Source: a virus. From it: a stretch of 26,103 nt of DNA. The notes below the pieces were generated by a model. The model was not told the DNA's origin. It ran no database searches and saw only the letters and a program-made list of their open reading frames with translations. The stretch covers positions 1 to 26,103 of IMG/VR virus record IMGVR_UViG_3300047557_002814. One strand, given 5' to 3'. Made by a program: the position numbers and the translations under genes. Shown in pieces: positions 11,947 to 19,826 of this stretch; positions within the stretch are counted from its first letter, which is position 1, and each line of letters starts with the position of its first letter.

Positions 11947-13566
11947 ATGAGTATTAACAACCAACAAACATGTATTGCCTGCAACGCCGTTTTAACAGAA
12001 GAGCAAGTCAACGCTTTGCCAAACGCAACACTACAAGGGGAAGACGCGCACGTATGCGACGATTGCACACCAGGTGATTACGACGTATGCGAACACGACA
12101 ACGTAACAGTCGCACACGTCGATGAGTTTTACGAAGTGTTCGCCGTGACGCAACGCTTTCCGTATTCCCGTTCATTCTTCGTGTGTGGGGACAATATTCT
12201 CAACTACACACATACAATTGCTGGCGAATATTGGCGAGACGAAGATTGCCTTGAATTAGCGTATGGGGGTTATATTGACCGCAACACGTACGAAAACGGG
12301 AATTACGCGACTTGCGCTCACACGGGCGACTTGTACCATACGGACGAGTTGTACTATTGTGAGTGGGATGAAGAATATTACTCTTCGACAAGTTATTTCC
12401 CTGAAAATCCTGACGACGACGACGATTATTATAACCCACACCTTATCAACGAACATAACTACCGACCGCACGCTTTCTTTCATACAACGCCGTCAGAATC
12501 CGAAAACGACACCGTTGGACTTGAAATAGAGATGGACGGCAAGTCGTCGTACGTCGTTGAGTCCGAGAGACACGCCGTTGCCAAATATTGGCTAGATACG
12601 CTCGGTACGTTGGTGTATCACAAAAAGGACGGTTCGCTAACACGTGGGGGTTTTGAAGCCGTGACACATCCCGTCACATACGGCTACTTGAAAGAAAACC
12701 GCGACAAACTAAAAGCGTGCCTAGACTTTGCAATGCAGAACGGCTACCGTGCGCATGATACAGACACTTGCGGACTTCACGTGCATATTAGTCGTAAATC
12801 GTTCAAGTCGCAAAAAGCGCAGGATAACTTTATCTTCCTGTTTGAACGCTTCTACAATCAAGTGTTAAAGTTTTCACGCCGTACAGAATATTCTATGCAA
12901 CGTTGGGCAGAACGATACGGGATTTACTCGGCACGCGACAACAACGAAGATTTTTCCAACAAACTTCGCAACGCACACCGCGACAAATACCGTATTGTCA
13001 ACACGCTCCATTCGGCAACGCTTGAAGTACGTGCTTTCAAAGGTACGCTTAACATTGACACGTTGTTTGCGACCGTGCAATTCATGTTAGTTATGCGCGA
13101 CCTTGCTAACCAAAACAACAACGTCGTCAATAACTTAACGTGGCAATCCGTTGTCAAACTTGCCAAAGTCAAAGGGTACGCCGAGTTAGTAGGGTACTTA
13201 GAAAAGCGCGAGTTGTTGAATGAACGTACGCAACGTGTACCGTATAAAGAGCGACGTGTCGTAGAACGCGCCGTATCATTAGGCGACAAGTTGTATGTTG
13301 TCAGTAACTCACCTGGTTGCCGTCACTACTTCCGAAGCACGCCTATGCTCGTCAAAGTCCTTGACTTATTGCAATATGAAAATCGGTTCGTTGTTGAACC
13401 CGTTGACGCGCAGGATAGAGACGACCTAATTGTAGAGACGCAAGGGCGATGGTCGCAATACGTACTTTACAATGACCTTGCCTTCGTTGACGACTTTGAA
13501 GGCAACCAAAACGGACAAATTGACCTAGTTACACGATTGTCCGACTATGCAATTCAAGTTAACTAA
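11947..13566 (+). CDS. Amidoligase-like protein 2 with N-terminal Cys-rich region
   Basis: This 539-residue protein starts at ATG 11947 behind AAAAGGGGAA. A longer frame from 11785 is rejected because it begins upstream of the promoter. Residues 9-48 hold Cys9, Cys12, Cys37, Cys40 and Cys48, a likely zinc finger. A second Cys/His-rich stretch lies at about 80-140. Residues about 155-161 are an Asp run. The ligase core shows VGLEIEM at 190-196, GFEAVTHP at 235-242, CGLHVHIS at 275-282 and NTLHSATLEVRAF at 352-364, the same series as the protein at 9972-10817. The C-terminal 130 residues are a further domain of unknown type. It is followed 40 bases later by a glutamine amidotransferase, which could supply ammonia. 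The substrate is unknown. Confidence 0.8.
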   Translation: MSINNQQTCIACNAVLTEEQVNALPNATLQGEDAHVCDDCTPGDYDVCEHDNVTVAHVDEFYEVFAVTQRFPYSRSFFVCGDNILNYTHTIAGEYWRDEDCLELAYGGYIDRNTYENGNYATCAHTGDLYHTDELYYCEWDEEYYSSTSYFPENPDDDDDYYNPHLINEHNYRPHAFFHTTPSESENDTVGLEIEMDGKSSYVVESERHAVAKYWLDTLGTLVYHKKDGSLTRGGFEAVTHPVTYGYLKENRDKLKACLDFAMQNGYRAHDTDTCGLHVHISRKSFKSQKAQDNFIFLFERFYNQVLKFSRRTEYSMQRWAERYGIYSARDNNEDFSNKLRNAHRDKYRIVNTLHSATLEVRAFKGTLNIDTLFATVQFMLVMRDLANQNNNVVNNLTWQSVVKLAKVKGYAELVGYLEKRELLNERTQRVPYKERRVVERAVSLGDKLYVVSNSPGCRHYFRSTPMLVKVLDLLQYENRFVVEPVDAQDRDDLIVETQGRWSQYVLYNDLAFVDDFEGNQNGQIDLVTRLSDYAIQVN

Positions 13567-13584
13567 AACTAAAACTAAAACTAA
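13561..13584 (+). repeat. Short tandem repeat (AACTAA)4
   Basis: Four direct copies of AACTAA overlap the stop of amidoligase 2 and precede the amidotransferase ribosome binding site. It offers repeated in-frame TAA stops and could vary in copy number. Confidence 0.7.
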
Positions 13585-13606
13585 ATATGAGAAGGGGTTT
13601 TGCCTT

Positions 13607-14683
13607 ATGTGTGGACTTTATGGATTTATTAACAGGGGAGACAAAAAAATCAATAGCAACGGACTTGTTAAAGCAATGTCAGTTGCGGCTATGACCCGTG
13701 GCACACACGCCACGGGCGTAGCCTACAACGTCGGTAAAAAACTGATTGTGCTTAAAGCGCCTGTATCGGCGGACAAATTTGTACTAGACTTGCCCAAAAA
13801 CGTGTCGGCGGTCATTGGACACACACGACACACGACGCAAGGTACGCAATTTAAAAATCACAACAACCATCCGTTTTTAGGTGTCGCAGGGGACACGCAA
13901 TTTGCCCTAGCGCACAACGGCGTACTTGACAACGACGATATTCTGCAATACACCGAAAAACTTCCAAAAACCGAGATTGAGACGGACACATACGTTGCCG
14001 TTCAGTTAATGGAAAAATACGCAAACAACGAACCGCTTGACATTGGCGCAATTCGCAACGCTTCCGAGTTAGTATCGGGTATGTTTGCCTTCACTGTGTT
14101 AGATAATAACAACAACTTTTGGATTATCCGCAACGACAGTCCGCTTTACCTTGTGTACTTTGACAAACTGAACCTGTACGTATACGGCTCGACGAAAGAG
14201 ATTGTTGAAGCAGGGTTAAAAGCGGCAGGTTTAGCAACGTACACCGTTGTCAGTGTTGGTGTCGGTGAGATTATCCGTATCGACGAAAACGGCGTGTTAC
14301 ACCGCTTTAACTTTGAAGTTAACGAACGCTACTATAACCCTAGTAGTAAATGGTATTCGATAGCGAATGGTAACAAAACCGCAACGACAACGACAACAAC
14401 GTACTACAACGACGGGTGGGGCGCAGGTTGGCAGGAAGACTATTACGACCAACTATTACGCCACGACTTGTTTGACTACGGATTCGAGGATGAAGAAGTA
14501 GACCTTCTCTTTGACACATACGGCACACGTTATGTTGAAGAGACGTTGTACGGCACGGACGGTGAGAATCAAGTCAGAGACTTACTGTACGAAGCCTTAC
14601 GGACTTTTTTCATCAACACATACGAAAGGGGGTATGCGAAAAAAGACAATGTAGTACCGTACGTAAGCCCGATTTACAAGTAA
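13607..14683 (+). CDS. Class II glutamine amidotransferase (Ntn hydrolase)
   Basis: This 358-residue protein starts at ATG 13607 behind AAGGGG. This start places Cys directly after Met (MCGLYGF), as required for the N-terminal nucleophile; a longer frame from 13547 would destroy it. Family motifs are RGTHATG at 31-37, GHTRHTTQG at 71-79, NHPF at 87-90, AHNG at 102-105 and ETDTY at 125-129, as in GlmS and PurF glutaminase domains. It releases ammonia from glutamine. There is no GlmS or PurF synthase domain. The C-terminal ~90 residues (Thr-rich linker, then acidic helices) are unrelated. With two amidoligase-like proteins nearby, it probably feeds ammonia or acts as an amidase on their product. 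Confidence 0.88.
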   Translation: MCGLYGFINRGDKKINSNGLVKAMSVAAMTRGTHATGVAYNVGKKLIVLKAPVSADKFVLDLPKNVSAVIGHTRHTTQGTQFKNHNNHPFLGVAGDTQFALAHNGVLDNDDILQYTEKLPKTEIETDTYVAVQLMEKYANNEPLDIGAIRNASELVSGMFAFTVLDNNNNFWIIRNDSPLYLVYFDKLNLYVYGSTKEIVEAGLKAAGLATYTVVSVGVGEIIRIDENGVLHRFNFEVNERYYNPSSKWYSIANGNKTATTTTTTYYNDGWGAGWQEDYYDQLLRHDLFDYGFEDEEVDLLFDTYGTRYVEETLYGTDGENQVRDLLYEALRTFFINTYERGYAKKDNVVPYVSPIYK

Positions 14684-14714
14684 GTAAAAACCAAAATCAA
14701 AAGGAGCAATCAAA

Positions 14715-14978
14715 ATGGAAAAAATGGACAAAGGCTTTTCAAAAGATACTATCTTAGTACACACCGAGTATGACTACAAAACCAAAACAAAAGAAATGTT
14801 GGAAGCGGAGTTGCGTTTTGCACACTTGCCCGTCGGCGGAGTCGTTTACGAAGATTCGGGGGACTACTACACAAAACGGATTAGCGAAAAAGAGTTTCAC
14901 GTGTACCGTACGTCTGACGACAAACTTAACGAAGTGTTTTCAATCATAAACAACTCTTTCCAATATATGGGGTGTTAA
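14715..14978 (+). CDS. Small protein, unknown (87 residues)
   Basis: It starts at ATG 14715 behind AAAAGGAG. It is charged, with a helix at about 22-35 (KTKEMLEAELRFAH) and a strand region GGVVYEDSGDYYTKRISEKEFHVYR. A C-terminal helix ends in YMGC. No family was recognised. It lies between the amidotransferase and the next gene with a one-base gap, so it is part of the same operon. Confidence 0.75.
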   Translation: MEKMDKGFSKDTILVHTEYDYKTKTKEMLEAELRFAHLPVGGVVYEDSGDYYTKRISEKEFHVYRTSDDKLNEVFSIINNSFQYMGC

Positions 14979-14979
14979 T

Positions 14980-15438
14980 ATGAGTAATTATGACAACTTT
15001 ATCAACTCCATTGTAGACGGCGACCAAAAAGACGACAGCCTACGGCAATCCACGACCGTAGGCGACGTGCTAGACGCTTACGAACGTCGCATGAAAGAAG
15101 CAAACAAAAACTTGTCAGACGAAGAAGTGGAAAAACTTGTTGAAAAAATACTAAACGACACATTCGAGCATGAACCGTACGCTACACGCGCCGTGTTTTT
15201 TGACATGGCGGTTGATAGCGTGTTTCTATCCACCGAACCATCACTCTTAGTCAAAGAAAATAGATTGAAAGAAGTGTACGGTTCGGTGTATGTTGACACG
15301 GAGCTAAATTGTTTGGTACTGTTACAAAAAGTCCTACCTGTCGATAGTGAGAAAAAACTTTACATGAACGAAGACGGGCAAATTATAAGCCTGTCCGCCG
15401 ACACACCAGAAGGACTTTACAAAGAAAAGGGGAATTGA
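14980..15438 (+). CDS. Acidic protein, unknown (152 residues)
   Basis: It starts at ATG 14980 one base after the previous stop, with GGGGTG upstream. It is acidic, with a predicted helical stretch at residues about 27-65 (VGDVLDAYERRMKEANKNLS, then EEVEKLVEKILND) and a C-terminal beta-like part (VYVDTELNCLVLLQKVLPV). No family was recognised. It sits in a chain of closely packed genes and is likely co-translated with its neighbours. Confidence 0.75.
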   Translation: MSNYDNFINSIVDGDQKDDSLRQSTTVGDVLDAYERRMKEANKNLSDEEVEKLVEKILNDTFEHEPYATRAVFFDMAVDSVFLSTEPSLLVKENRLKEVYGSVYVDTELNCLVLLQKVLPVDSEKKLYMNEDGQIISLSADTPEGLYKEKGN

Positions 15439-15439
15439 T

Positions 15440-15901
15440 ATGGAAGCGTTAGGTATACAATGTAATGCGTGTGGGGTGAAGCGTAGGCACAAAAATCTAC
15501 GCTATCATCCCGAAACATTTTTTGCATATTGCGAAAACCCGTACACGTGCAACGACGAAAATCCGAACAGCCCTTCTAACGTTATCAAGCGAAAAGGTAA
15601 GATAGATATGTTGACGCATGAAGAAGCCGAGTTTGCTAATGCGGCTAATATAAAATCGACGAAAAGCGACCGTATTAAACGGCTATTAAACAGTCCTTTA
15701 ACCGTCCGTATTCAATCGGTCGATATGGCGGAGTTTCTTGTGACGCACGCCGAAAATACCGACTTAACCGTGTCGCAACTAATTCGTAAATTAGTTGAAG
15801 CAACTATGAGCGAAGAGTCGCAACAACAACCAGAGACGCAACCGCAAAAAACACCCGAACCAACAGTACAAACACTTAATGACGACGATTTGATTTTTTA
15901 G
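15440..15901 (+). CDS. Zinc-finger and RHH-like protein with SSB-type acidic tail
   Basis: This 153-residue protein starts at ATG 15440 behind AAAGGGGAA. Cys8, Cys11, Cys31 and Cys37 form a probable zinc-binding module. Residues about 80-120 (LTVRIQSVDMAEFLVTHAE, then LTVSQLIRKLVEAT) have the strand-helix-helix spacing of a ribbon-helix-helix DNA-binding domain. A Gln/Pro/Thr-rich linker follows, and the last residues are NDDDLIF, close to the acidic DDDxPF tail by which bacterial SSB recruits partners. It may be a DNA-binding regulator or a replication accessory protein. All three assignments are by eye. Confidence 0.7.
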   Translation: MEALGIQCNACGVKRRHKNLRYHPETFFAYCENPYTCNDENPNSPSNVIKRKGKIDMLTHEEAEFANAANIKSTKSDRIKRLLNSPLTVRIQSVDMAEFLVTHAENTDLTVSQLIRKLVEATMSEESQQQPETQPQKTPEPTVQTLNDDDLIF

Positions 15902-15911
15902 GGGTGGTTAA

Positions 15912-16622
15912 ATGGAAAACTTTACAATACGGCTCGATGATAAACCGAATCTAACAAAGGCGTTACAGACGAACCCTGCCCTTGCGAAGCAGGTAATTGC
16001 AACGTTCGTCAGTCTGATGGAAGAGTCCTTCGACGATTCCAAAGGTATAACGTGGGCAGACCTTCCGCAACAACTACACCAGGATTTGACCTTTTCTGAC
16101 CTTGTAAAGGGGACGTTGCGTGGAGTGTTGGACACCAAAAAGATGAACCCGATTACCTTTGACGCTTTACAAGTCGAAGTACATCCGCTATCCATACTTT
16201 CGCCTAGAAAAAACTATGTTGACGGCGTTATGAAGTATTATCAGTGGCGAGAACACTTCAAACTACCATCAGACGCTTACGTATCAGGTGAGTTAGTCGA
16301 AGAGATTCTTCGCAAATTGCTTCGCTATGCAAAGGTATTGAACATTGAAACATTGCAACGACACATTGAAGCGAATCAGATAACGACTTATCGTGGACTA
16401 GGTGACGAGCAGGTGAAGAAGTTACCATACTACCCTGCCTTACGATACCAACGTGAGACGTTCGGTGATTTACACGTCGGTAAGTTTTATGACGACGTAG
16501 GTTTTTTCGATTGCGGTACAAGTGACAAAGATTTTTGTGTAGCGTGTAATCGTTACGACTTGCAACAAATAGGTAAGTACAAGGTTTGTCTATCCTGTAA
16601 TGCAGGATATAATTCAAATTAA
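15912..16622 (+). CDS. Protein with C-terminal zinc ribbon, unknown (236 residues)
   Basis: It starts at ATG 15912 behind GGGGTGG. Residues 1 to about 190 are mostly helical with no recognised family. The C-terminus carries CVAC at 209-212 and CLSC at 226-229, a four-cysteine zinc ribbon likely to bind nucleic acid. The central region includes VEEILRKLLRYAKVLNIETL and KKLPYYPALRYQ. Its position just ahead of the helicase and nuclease genes suggests a role in DNA metabolism or its regulation. Confidence 0.75.
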   Translation: MENFTIRLDDKPNLTKALQTNPALAKQVIATFVSLMEESFDDSKGITWADLPQQLHQDLTFSDLVKGTLRGVLDTKKMNPITFDALQVEVHPLSILSPRKNYVDGVMKYYQWREHFKLPSDAYVSGELVEEILRKLLRYAKVLNIETLQRHIEANQITTYRGLGDEQVKKLPYYPALRYQRETFGDLHVGKFYDDVGFFDCGTSDKDFCVACNRYDLQQIGKYKVCLSCNAGYNSN

Positions 16623-16636
16623 AAGGGGTAATTACA

Positions 16637-16861
16637 ATGAAAAAAACAAGTTATACTGACGTGTATGTTAATGAGTTTGCGGAAATTTTGAAAAAATATT
16701 CTGAAAATCCCGACTCAAAATTGTTCGACTTGATTGTTGCAAAATACAGATATGCCATTATGCTTCGCGAAGAAAATGTTGCCACATTGTTGAAAATTAG
16801 TGATTTGTGTAAAGAAATTTCAAACACAGCCAAAAATTCAGCGTTCATAGATGGCGAATAG
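16637..16861 (+). CDS. Small helical protein, unknown (74 residues)
   Basis: It starts at ATG 16637 behind AAAAGGGGTAA. The sequence is nearly all helix (VNEFAEILKKYSENPDSKLF, then YAIMLREENVATLLKISDLC). No family was recognised. It lies 10 bases before the helicase gene. It is more AT-rich than most neighbours. Confidence 0.75.
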   Translation: MKKTSYTDVYVNEFAEILKKYSENPDSKLFDLIVAKYRYAIMLREENVATLLKISDLCKEISNTAKNSAFIDGE

Positions 16862-16871
16862 GTAAACGATT

Positions 16872-18473
16872 ATGTTGGTTACTTATAACGACAATTTCAT
16901 TTATTTTCAAAAACTGACAACCGAAGAGCGTCACATTTTAGAAACAAACTTTTCGCCTTATTACGATAAGAAGAAAGGTTATCGGGTTGCGCTTAATTTG
17001 TGGTCATTGCGTGAGTTGTGGCAACTATTCCCTGACTTACGCAACAGCAACATTGAGAGTATCGGCAAAGAAATGAAGGCGAAGTTTGACCATCTTCTAG
17101 CGCTACGCAACTTACCTTTTGTACCTAAGTATCACGAATTGTTACGCTCGTACCAAAACGAAGATATTGATTACCTAATCAATTTGCCACGCGCAGGTGT
17201 TTTCAACGAGCCACGAACAGGTAAGACACCGACGATGATTACGTTGCTTAAAACAGTAAAACCGAATAGAGCGATTGTTGTTTGTCCTGCTTCGCTTATT
17301 TATAATTGGAAACATGAGTTTGATAAATGGTATCCAGAAGCCGCATATTGTGTAATCAGTGGCGACAGGAATAAGCGACGCACACAATACGAACAACCGT
17401 ACGACGTGTTTATTGTGTCAAAAGACACACTAAAACTAGATGTGGGTGTATTAACCCGTCCATTCGATATGATTATCGTAGACGAAGCACACTTCTTACG
17501 CAATTACAAAAGTAGTCAATCACGAGCGGTTTTTAAATTGAAGGGCGACCGCAGGTACGCCTTGACGGGTACGCCGACAGTCAAACACCCTTCTGACATT
17601 TTCGGTATACTACACTTTCTGTACCCAGAAAAGTTTACAAGTTATTGGCAATTTGTAGAACGTTATTTTGAGATTCAAACTAGCCATTTGGGTTACGCCG
17701 AATTAGGCGAACCGAAGCCACACCGAGTCAAAGAGTTGCAGGAAATAGTTGGTTTGTTGTCCGTGCAACGTAAGCGGAAAGATGTGATGGAGTGGCTACC
17801 AGACAAACAACACACTACGTTTTGGTGTCATATGAGTACCAAACAACAAAAGTTGTACGACGATATGCTAACGTATTTTTTAGCGACAGACGGCGACGTA
17901 GAGTTAGATGCGCCGAGTATTTTGGCACAACTAACACGGCTACGACAGATTTGTATTGACCCGTCGTTAGTCGGCTTCGACTACGATTCGGGTAAGACTG
18001 AATCACTTGTTGACTTTGTTACCGACTTAGGACGACCTGTTGTAATTATGAGCATGTTTTCAAGTTACCTAGATAAACTTGAAAATATTTTCGCCAAAAC
18101 ACATAAAGTTTCAAAAATCACAGGTATAATAAGTAGTAGAGAGAAGAAAGAAGTAGCGGACAAATTTCAAAGGGGTGAAATAGATGTACTATTGTGCAAC
18201 ATTATTTCAGCAGGTACAGGCTTCACGCTTGACCGCGCCGACACCGTTATCTTTACGGATAAAGCCTACAATCCTGCCGACAACGAGCAAGCCGAAGACC
18301 GCATTACGCCCACTACAAAGGATAACTTGCATAAACACGAAATTATTTCCTTTGTCTGTAAAAACACAATCGAAGAAAAAATAAGCAAGTTATTGGAGCA
18401 AAAAAAATCTTTAACTGATATTGTAAACGAAGGGGGTATGAAGGCAATAAAAAAATTATTGTTTAATGTTTGA
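16872..18473 (+). CDS. SNF2-type superfamily 2 helicase/translocase
   Basis: This 533-residue protein starts at ATG 16872; the site upstream is weak (AGGTAA). Motif I is NEPRTGKT at 112-119, motif Ia is near VVCPASLIYNWKHEF at 136-150, motif II is DEAH at 204-207 and motif III is LTGTP at 231-235. In the second RecA lobe, LCNIISAGTGFTLDRADTVI and NPADNEQAEDR near residues 440-475 are motifs V and VI. The SNF2 spacing (short, no insertion of remodeller size) fits phage helicases that translocate on double-stranded DNA during replication or recombination. The N-terminal ~90 residues look like a small substrate-binding module. Genes for a RecB-like nuclease and a Sak4-like ATPase follow. Confidence 0.9.
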   Translation: MLVTYNDNFIYFQKLTTEERHILETNFSPYYDKKKGYRVALNLWSLRELWQLFPDLRNSNIESIGKEMKAKFDHLLALRNLPFVPKYHELLRSYQNEDIDYLINLPRAGVFNEPRTGKTPTMITLLKTVKPNRAIVVCPASLIYNWKHEFDKWYPEAAYCVISGDRNKRRTQYEQPYDVFIVSKDTLKLDVGVLTRPFDMIIVDEAHFLRNYKSSQSRAVFKLKGDRRYALTGTPTVKHPSDIFGILHFLYPEKFTSYWQFVERYFEIQTSHLGYAELGEPKPHRVKELQEIVGLLSVQRKRKDVMEWLPDKQHTTFWCHMSTKQQKLYDDMLTYFLATDGDVELDAPSILAQLTRLRQICIDPSLVGFDYDSGKTESLVDFVTDLGRPVVIMSMFSSYLDKLENIFAKTHKVSKITGIISSREKKEVADKFQRGEIDVLLCNIISAGTGFTLDRADTVIFTDKAYNPADNEQAEDRITPTTKDNLHKHEIISFVCKNTIEEKISKLLEQKKSLTDIVNEGGMKAIKKLLFNV

Positions 18474-18498
18474 CTTTATCCGTTTTGTTGTGTATAGT
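18470..18498 (+). promoter_or_regulatory. Sigma-A promoter before the nuclease operon
   Basis: TTGACT (18470-18475), a 17-base spacer and TATAGT (18493-18498) give a good promoter. It overlaps the stop of the helicase gene and drives the nuclease, ATPase and replication genes. The transcript would start near 18505 with only a weak 4-bp stem. Confidence 0.7.
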
Positions 18499-18538
18499 TA
18501 TAATACAACGAAATAGTTGAAAGGGGTGATGTGTCTAT

Positions 18539-18745
18539 ATGATGAATGTGCATATGTTAAAACACTTGATGGATATTGACGAGTGGGTGAGTAAGAGAGA
18601 AGGTTATTGTTACTCAATGTCAGTCCACACTTGGAGTACGGAGTTTTGGATTTACAACATCGCAACAGACAAAGGACAATCCGTTAAGTCAGTGTCCGAG
18701 ATTGATGAAAAAAAACTAAGTGGAGCGGAAGGTGTGGAAGTATGA
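18539..18745 (+). CDS. Small protein, unknown (68 residues)
   Basis: It starts at ATG 18539 (or the next codon, also ATG) behind AAAGGGGTGATG. It has His- and Met-rich residues at the start (MMNVHMLKHLMDIDEWV), then strands (YCYSMSVHTWSTEFWIYNIA). The end overlaps the nuclease start by four bases (ATGA type). No family was recognised, but tight coupling suggests a partner or regulator of the nuclease. Confidence 0.7.
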   Translation: MMNVHMLKHLMDIDEWVSKREGYCYSMSVHTWSTEFWIYNIATDKGQSVKSVSEIDEKKLSGAEGVEV

Positions 18746-19683
18746 AAAGTGTAAGGGGTACGGAAGTGACCGATTTTCTACGGTGTAGGACGAAGTGGGA
18801 TTACGCATGGAATCAAAAACTAAAACCAAAAACACCGAACGACAAATTATGGTTCGGTACATTGTTTCACAAGTACCTTGAAAGTTATTACACCAATTTT
18901 AGTCAGGCACAGGCTTTAAACGATATGAAAAAATTGTTTGACGAAACAACAACAGATGGTATGGAGCAAGTAGAGATTGACGAGTTGTGGGAGTTAGCCT
19001 ATAACGTAGCCGAGAATTACTTTGCAACGTGGGCAAAGGAAGATAACAAGGTAGAAGTGTTGGCAACGGAATTGCAATTCGCAATTCCCTTGTCCGACAA
19101 CGTAACATACACAGGCACGATTGATTTAGTTGTCAAAGATTCGTACGGTCGAGTGTACTTCTATGACCACAAAACAACTTCTAACGTAGAGTCGTATGAA
19201 AAACGAGCAAGTATGGACAGACAGATTAGCCGATATTGGTGGGCTTTGCAACAACTAGGTTATAACGTAGACGGGTTTATCTATAACATTATTCTCAAAG
19301 ATTACCCACTACCGCCTACCGTGTTGAAGAACGGTGGTTTATCTCAAAACAAGTCCCAGAAAACGACGTACGACTTGTATCTAAGCGAGATACAACAACG
19401 TGATTTAGACCCGAACGACTATCGAGAGATTCTCGAACATTTAAAAGTTGTCGGCAACCGATTTTTCAAGCGCCTGTCAGTTACACGTACGCAATCCGAG
19501 ATTGATAACGCAATACAGGAAATGTTAGATGTAACTCACGATATGGACGGCGCACGAGTGTACCGCAACATTACAAAAGACTGTTCGTGGGATTGTCCGT
19601 TTCAGTCGATATGTCAAGCGTCGATGGACGGTAGCGATGTAACATATCTAACCGAACAACTGTTTACAAAAGGGGGTGTGTGA
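18742..19683 (+). CDS. Cas4/RecB-like PD-(D/E)XK nuclease with Fe-S-type cysteines
   Basis: This 313-residue protein starts at ATG 18742, overlapping the previous stop. GTLFHKYLE at 39-47 provides the motif-1 His. GTIDLVV at 125-131 holds the metal-binding Asp128. YDHKTT at 141-146 holds Asp142 and the catalytic Lys144. The Gln/Tyr of DRQISRY at 159-165 are also present. Cys15 plus Cys281, Cys285 and Cys291 have the one-plus-three layout of a 4Fe-4S cluster as in Cas4 and AddB. The predicted activity is resection of DNA ends to give single strands for annealing or recombination. With the adjacent RecA-like ATPase and ssDNA-binding protein, it forms a phage recombination set. It is not part of a CRISPR system here. 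Confidence 0.85.
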   Translation: MKSVRGTEVTDFLRCRTKWDYAWNQKLKPKTPNDKLWFGTLFHKYLESYYTNFSQAQALNDMKKLFDETTTDGMEQVEIDELWELAYNVAENYFATWAKEDNKVEVLATELQFAIPLSDNVTYTGTIDLVVKDSYGRVYFYDHKTTSNVESYEKRASMDRQISRYWWALQQLGYNVDGFIYNIILKDYPLPPTVLKNGGLSQNKSQKTTYDLYLSEIQQRDLDPNDYREILEHLKVVGNRFFKRLSVTRTQSEIDNAIQEMLDVTHDMDGARVYRNITKDCSWDCPFQSICQASMDGSDVTYLTEQLFTKGGV

Positions 19684-19685
19684 TT

Positions 19686-19808
19686 ATGGCGTTACCCACA
19701 TTGACGTTTATTATTGGACTTGTTCTAGGTTGTTTAATCTATATCGAATTTGAAGACTACAAAAACAGAAAGATGTTTGTACAAAGTTTCACAACAAAAA
19801 AAAACTAA
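19686..19808 (+). CDS. 40-residue single-span membrane microprotein
   Basis: It starts at ATG 19686, two bases after the nuclease stop, with AAAGGGGGTGTG in the end of that gene. Residues about 3-20 (LPTLTFIIGLVLGCLIYI) form one hydrophobic span. A charged C-terminal tail (EDYKNRKMFVQSFTTKKN) probably lies in the cytoplasm. No family was recognised. It is embedded among DNA-metabolism genes, so it could tether replication to the membrane or affect the host envelope; neither is shown. Confidence 0.7.
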   Translation: MALPTLTFIIGLVLGCLIYIEFEDYKNRKMFVQSFTTKKN

Positions 19809-19826
19809 CAAAAAGGATGATGTGTG

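Noticed and set aside
13547-13606. 20-codon N-terminal extension of the glutamine amidotransferase
   Set aside because: It would place the nucleophile Cys internally, consists partly of a tandem repeat and overlaps the previous gene; the MCGLYGF start is diagnostic.
18742-19683. Cas4-like gene as a sign of a CRISPR-Cas system
   Set aside because: There are no other cas genes and no repeat-spacer array; phage RecB/Cas4-like nucleases commonly act in recombination.
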